64,000 nt of DNA from Molossus alvarezi (Eukaryota > Chordata > Mammalia > Chiroptera > Molossidae): assembly GCA_037176705.1 (NCBI GenBank), contig CM073886.1, forward strand, positions 92,930,501-92,994,500, read 5' to 3'. Shown here in pieces: positions 59,171 through 64,000 of this stretch. The translations under genes and the position numbers were made by a program. The notes beneath the pieces were generated by a model. That model searched no databases. It was given only the letters and a program-made list of their open reading frames with translations, and was not told the DNA's origin. Positions within the stretch are counted from its first letter, which is position 1, and each line of letters begins with the position of its first letter.

Positions 59171-61330
59171 TTATATTCTGTATATAAGTAAGATCACGTG
59201 GTATTTGTCTTTTTCTGCTTGGCTTGTTTCACTTAGGATGATACTTTCTAGGTCCCTCCATGTCGTCTCAAAGGATAAGAGATCTTTCTTTCTTACAGCT
59301 GTATAGTACTCCACTGTGTATATGTACCACTGCTTTTTATCCATTCGTCTACTGGTGGACACTTGGGCTGTTTCCAGATCTTAGCTATTATAAATAGTGC
59401 TGCTATGAACATGGGGGTACATATTTTCTTCCTGATTGGTGTTTCAGGCTTCTTAGGGTATATTCCTAGAAGGGGGATCACTGGGTCAAATGGCAGTTGA
59501 ATTTTTAATTTTTTGAGGTAACACCATATTGTTTTCCATAGTGGATGCACCAGTCTGCTTTCCCACCAGCAGTGTACTAGAGTCCCCCTTTCTCCACACC
59601 CTCACCAACACTTGTTGTTTAATGATTTGTTGATGGCAGCCATTCTGACAGGTGTGAGGTGATACCTCATTGTGATTTTAATTTGCATCTCTCTGATGAT
59701 TAGTGATGTTGAGCATTTCTTCATGTGTCTCTTGGCCATTTGTATGTCCTGTTTGGAGAGGTGTCTCTTTAGGTTCTCTGCCCATTTTTTAATTGGGTTC
59801 TTTGTCTTCCTTTTGTTGAGGTGTGTGAGTACTCTATATATTTTGGAAATTAACCTCATATCTGATGTATCATTGATAATGATGTTCTCCCATACCATGG
59901 GTTGCCTTTTTATTTTGATGGTTGTTTCTTTTGCTGTGCAGAAGCTCTTTAGTTTTATGTAGTCCCATGTGTTCATTTTTTCTTTTGTTTCTGTTGCGTT
60001 AGGTGATTTATCAGTGAAAATTCTGCAGTGTACGATGTCCAAAATTTTGTTGCCTTCATTTTCTTCCAGAATTTTTATGGATTCATGGGTCACATTTAAG
60101 TCTTTTATCTATTTTGAGTTTATTTTTTGTGTATGGTGTAAGTTGATGGTGTAGTTTCATTTTTTTTACATGTAGCTGTCCAATTTTCCCAACACCATTT
60201 ATTAAAGAGGCTGTCTTTACTCCACTGTAGCTCTTGCCCCCTTTGTCAAATATTAATTGAGCATATTGCCTTGGGTCCATTTCTGGATTCTCTGTTCTGT
60301 TCCACTGGTCTATATGCCTGTTCTTGTGCCAGTACCAGGCTGTTTTGATTACAGTGCTTTGTAGTATAACCTGATATCTGGTACTGTGATCCTACCTGCT
60401 TTGTCCTTCTTTTTCAAGGTTGCTGTTGCTATTCAGGGTCTTTTTTTGTTCCATATGAACTCTTGAAGTATTTGTTCTAGTTCTGTGAAATATGTTGTTG
60501 GTATTTTGATGGGGATTGCATTGAATCTATAGATTGCTTTGGGTAGTATGGACATTTTAATGATGTTAATTCTTTCCGTTCATGAACAAGGTATGTGCTT
60601 CCACTTTTTTATATCTTCCTCTATTTCTTTTTTCAATGTCCTGTAGTTTTCTGCAAATAGGTCCTTTACTTCCTTAGTTAAGTTTATTCCTAGGTATCTT
60701 AATTTTTTGCCACAATGGTAAATTGGATTGTTTTTTCAGTTTCTCTTTCTGTGAGTTCATCATTGGTGTATAAGAATGCCACTGATTTCTTGACGTTAAT
60801 TTTGTATCCTGCTACTTTGCCAAATTCATTTATTAAGTCTAGTAGACTTTTGATGAGTCTTTAGGGTTTTCTATGTATAGTATCATGTCATCTGCAAATA
60901 ATGACAGTTTCTAATTCCTCCTTTCCAATTTCGATCCCTTTTATTTTTTCTTCCTGTCTGATTGCTGTGGCTAAGACTTCCAGTACTATGTTAAATAAGA
61001 GTGGTGAAAGTGGGCATCCCTGTCTTGTTCCTGTTCTTAAGGGAAATGTTTTTAGTTTCTGCTCATTGAGTATGATTTTGGCTGTAAGTCTTTCATATAT
61101 GGCCTTTATTATGTCGAGATATGATCCCTCTATTCCCACATTGCTGAGTGATTTTTTTTATCAGAAATGGATGCTGGATTTTGTCAAATGCTTTTTCAGC
61201 ATCTATTGATATGATCATGTGGGTTTTATTCTTCATTTTGTTTATGGTGGTGTATCACATTTATTGATTTGCAAATATTGTACCAGCCTTGCATCCCTGG
61301 GATGAATCCCACTTGGTCATGGTGAATAAT
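59171..61330 (-). pseudogene. L1 ORF2, RT to C-terminus, decayed
   Basis: From high to low coordinates: RT block with [18 protein letters not shown] (near 61040), the FADD box position (about 60890), C-terminal domain text ending [17 protein letters not shown] (about 59620), the cysteine motif and ...[20 protein letters not shown] (59550), then QWYIYTVEYYTAVRKKD to the stop near 59171. Multiple stops and frameshifts. A further RT-upstream piece ([20 protein letters not shown]) lies at about 63650-63545, beyond the nested insertion. Confidence 0.9.
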
Positions 61331-61697
61331 TTTTTTTTTCTTTCAAATCTTTATTTTTGGATGTAAAATGTATTACAGATATTCCACATTTTTCCCCCAT
61401 TGACCCCCTCCTCCCCACTCCCGCCCCCCTCCCACCTTTTCCCACACTATTGTCTGTGTCCATTGGTTATGCATATAAGTTCTTTGGTTTATTTCTTCCC
61501 ACCCCCCCAACCCCTTTCCCTTTGAGGTTTGTCAGTCTAGCAATGAATTTTTGCTTCTTAATCCCTTCACCTTTTTCACCCATTCCCCCAACCCCCTTTT
61601 CAACTGGCAACCAACAAAATGTTCTCTGTATCTATGAGAATGTTTCTGTTCTTCCTGTTCATTTTGTTTGTAGATTCCATTGTTGATAGATATGTAT

Positions 61698-62637
61698 TCA
61701 TTGCCATTTTGTTTGTTCATACATTTTATCTTTTTCTTCAAAAAGACCCTTCATCATTTCATATAATAACGGTTTGGTAGTGATGAACTCCTTTAACTTT
61801 TTCTTGTCTGGGAAAGTTTTTATATGTCCATCAATTCTAAATGACAGCTTTGCAGGACAGAGTAATTTTGGTTGTAGGTTCTTGGTTTTCATCACTGAAT
61901 ATTTCTTGCCACTCCCTTCTGGTCTGCAAAGTTTCTTTTGAGAAATCAGCTGACAGCCTTATGGGAACTCCCTTGTAGGTAACTAGCTACCTTTCTCTTG
62001 CTGCTTTTAAGATTCTCTCTTTGTCTCGAACCTTTTGCATTTTGATGATGATGTGTCTTGTTGTGTGCCTCTTGGGGTTCATCTTGTTTGGGACTCTCTG
62101 TGCTTCCTGGACTTGTATGTCTGTTTCCTTCACCAAGTTAGGAAAGTTTTCTGCCATTATTGTTTCAAACAGGTTTTCGATTTCTTGTTCTCTCTCTTCT
62201 CCTTCGGGCACCCCCAAGATGCGAATGTTGGCACGCTTGAAGTTGTCCCAGAGGCTCCTTACACTATCCTCATTTTTTTGGATTCTTTTTTCTTTTTGCT
62301 GTTCTGATTGGGGATTTTTTGCTTCCTTATATTCCAAATCGATGGTTTGCTCCTTGGATTTACGTACTCTATTATTGAAGCTGTGTAAATTATTCTTTAT
62401 TTCAGTTAATGCCTCCCTTAATTCTAACTGTGTATCCATGATTTCTGACTGGTCCTTTTTTATGCTCTTGAGGCCCTCCCTAAGTTCACTGAGGTTCTCA
62501 CCAAGTTCATTGAGCATCCTTATAAGCAGTATTTTGAACTCAGTATCTGTTAGGTTGCTTATCTCCCTTTCGCTTAGTTCTTTTATTGGGGTTTTGTTCT
62601 GTTCTTTCATTTGGGACCTGTTTCTTTGTCTCCTCAT
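61698..62637 (-). pseudogene. L1-type ORF1 in HAL1-like copy C, nearly intact
   Basis: Starts MRRQRNRSQMKEQ at 62637 and would end EEKDKMYEQTKWQ at 61698, about 313 codons, close to normal L1 ORF1p length. The first 216 codons are open: a heptad-like coiled coil (about residues 15-110), then the RRM with RANIRILGVPEGEE and ENLFETIMAENFPNLV. A stop at about 61987 and a 2-bp loss near 61896 (relative to copy B) break the C-terminal domain. The protein class binds and chaperones element RNA. Confidence 0.9.
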
Positions 62638-62804
62638 TTTGGCTGCCTCCCTGTGTTTGTTTCTGTGTATTACTTAATGAGAGGTATGGGGCTGTGACCA
62701 GATGCTGCTCGTTTGAAAGAATTTAGGAAAAACCTGAAGCAGGATCCAAGACCGGCCAATCCTATGGTTAAGCAAGTGGCAACAGCTTGGGTGGGCTTGA
62801 AAGT

Positions 62805-62832
62805 TGTGTGGGGCGGGGCGGGGCGGGGCATC
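62805..62832. promoter_or_regulatory. Tandem GC boxes in HAL1-like copy C 5' UTR
   Basis: GGGGC units are repeated about four times in a row (Sp1-type), within the 5' UTR, which acts as internal promoter in L1-type elements. Copy B has a single unit and copy A none at this place. Confidence 0.7.
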
Positions 62833-63658
62833 AAGGAGTCAGCAGGGCGGGGCTACCAGTGTGAGCCAGGTTGCTGGAGTCCCAGATATGGCTTCTGTCT
62901 GCCGCCCCCAGGAAGGGCTCACCAAAGGAACAAAGGCCTCTTACAGCACGTTTGTCCCCGAGGAAGCCCCCTCTCCAGCCCTCGCTCCAGTGCCAAACAG
63001 CTCAGTTCTTCCCTGTAGGTCTCTGGTGCCCCTCGAGCTGCTTCCCTCCAAGCTTAGAGGGAGAGAGTCCGATAAGTCCGTGCGCGGGCCCTTTAGGGAG
63101 CTTCCTGGGGCTCCAGCCGTGTCAGCTTCCCTGAGCCTCAGTTTCCGCTGGTTTTTCCAGCCAGAAGTTATGGGGACTTCTCTTCCTGGCACTGCAACCC
63201 TGAGCGGGGCACCTGGTGTGGGACGGGGAGTCCTCAGGAAGGACCTTCCCAGCTGCAGGAGCCTCCTGATTTTTATCCACCACGCTTGGGTGTGGGACTA
63301 GCCCGTCTCGCCGCCACCACCCCTCGCGCCGCCCGTCCTACCAGTCTGGATGTAGCTGCTTTTTTTTTTTTTTTTTTTTTTAATTCCATAGTTGTACGAC
63401 TTCCATTCAGCTTGATTTCAGGCGGTTTTGAATGATGATTGTTCTGTAGTTTAGTTGTAACTTTGATGTGGTTGTGGGAGGACGCAATACCGTGTTTACC
63501 TACCTGCCATCTTGACCGGAAGTCCGTGAATAATTTTTTTGATGTATTGATGGATCCGATTTGCTAGTATTTTGTTCAGGATTTTGGTGTCTATGTTCAT
63601 CAGGGATATTGGCCTGTAGTTTTCTTTCTTTGTAGTGCCTTTTTCTGGTTTTGGAACC

Positions 63659-63756
63659 AAAGCTGGGGTGGATGGGGAGGAGGGTTCCAAGGGGGTAAAA
63701 AAAAGGAGAAACATCTGTAACAAAAATAAAATTAAAAAATTAAAAAAAAAAAAATT
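63659..63756 (+). mobile_element. Short L1 3' end, opposite orientation
   Basis: 'gtggatggggaggaggg', 'aaacatctgtaacaaaaata' and A-run are the sense L1 3' end on the plus strand, abutting the minus-strand L1 body head to head. Confidence 0.75.
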
Positions 63757-64000
63757 TCACGTTTGCAGTGCTCCACCTCCTTTAACCAATTATCTTTTTT
63801 CCATTTTAGACCAACATGCAAGCACCTTTTTTATGTCCCCCCTACTTCACTGTACATGCATCCATTTCTCTTCCTTCAGGGATTTGCAGGGAATGGACCA
63901 GTGGTTCCCTAGGGAGTGTAAAACTGCAACTTCCTGGTGACGCTGCCCAGATGACCATGCTTATAATGTCTGGCCTCCCCTTTGCTTCTTTCCTATTAAT
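63757..64000. other. No recognised feature
   Basis: Last 244 bp; no repeat or gene identified. Confidence 0.4.

Larger units (their letters stand above)
61337..63525 (-). mobile_element. HAL1-like element, copy C (complete)
   Basis: A 2.19 kb unit: start CTTCCGGTCAAGATGGC at the high end, 5' UTR about 890 bp with a tandem GC-box array, ORF1 about 940 bp, 3' UTR about 360 bp and poly-A at the low end. It is flanked by the perfect 15-bp duplication gtgaataattttttt (61322-61336 and 63526-63540). The duplicated bases are continuous L1 ORF2 sequence once the insert is ignored. It contains no ORF2 of its own. The least decayed of the four copies. Confidence 0.9.
58868..63658 (-). mobile_element. 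L1 LINE, 5'-truncated, hosting HAL1-like copy C
   Basis: Minus-strand L1: inverted tail 58868-58940, 3' UTR to about 59170, ORF2 C-terminus to RT domain up to 63658. It is interrupted by the HAL1-like element at 61337-63525. The 5' part (5' UTR, ORF1, endonuclease) is missing. Confidence 0.85.

Noticed and set aside
62021..62677. 218-codon plus-strand frame
   Set aside because: Antisense shadow of the L1-type ORF1 in HAL1-like copy C.
1..64000. tRNA genes suggested by repeated A and B boxes
   Set aside because: All belong to SINE heads lacking a proper cloverleaf and having SINE tails; no true tRNA gene seen.
1..64000. CRISPR arrays or bacterial-type operons
   Set aside because: The regular repeats are dispersed SINEs, not spaced direct repeats, and the genome is mammalian.

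Overview
The window is AT-rich mammalian nuclear DNA, almost certainly from a vespertilionid-type bat. About 45 copies of the bat tRNA-derived Ves SINE lie in 64 kb, alongside young bat-style LINE-1 and ORF1-only 'half-L1' (HAL1-like) elements, on a background of eutherian-wide relics (MIR, L2, MaLR/ERVL LTRs, MER5-type MITEs). Genus is not resolvable from the sequence alone.

The only protein-coding gene I can support is KIF2A on the minus strand. Its first coding exon (14358-14421) sits in a dense CpG island (about 13.6-15.05 kb). The exon gives the 21 N-terminal residues starting MATANFGKIQIG and ends at a GTGAGC splice donor. Positions 1-14357 are therefore the 5' part of KIF2A intron 1, and 15.05-64 kb is the upstream intergenic side. 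Exon 2 is not in the window.

Layout: 1-11.8 kb, intron 1, rich in SINEs. 11.8-15.8 kb, almost free of SINEs, containing the CpG-island promoter and exon 1. 15.8-30.4 kb, SINEs, two MaLR LTRs, L2, MER5 and a possible piggyBac-like relic. 30.4-33.6 kb, older full-length HAL1-like copy A. 33.6-51.5 kb, SINEs, LTRs, MIRs, short L1 3' ends and simple repeats. 51.5-53.5 kb, HAL1-like copy B. 55.5-57.4 kb, a SINE cluster. 57.4-63.8 kb, a nest of insertions in which an L1 lies in HAL1-like copy D and complete HAL1-like copy C lies in the ORF2 of another L1.

Three SINE forms are distinguished below. Type A has the head CTGGCCGGTTTGGCTCAGCGG and the tail TCCTCGGGTGAGGAT plus A-run. Type B has GTGTGGCTCAGTGG, a CGACCCATGCACC arm and an AAATCAATAAA tail. 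Type C has a GTCCTGTACAC arm. In addition, five very short copies ('mini-Ves') stop right after the B box and go straight into the A-tail. They are flanked by target duplications where these can be judged, so they look like real retrotransposed units. The mini-Ves set, the HAL1-like/L1 parasitism with shared 3' tails, and the two-codon uORF overlapping the KIF2A start are the most interesting observations. No new immune system, CRISPR array or operon is present or expected here.
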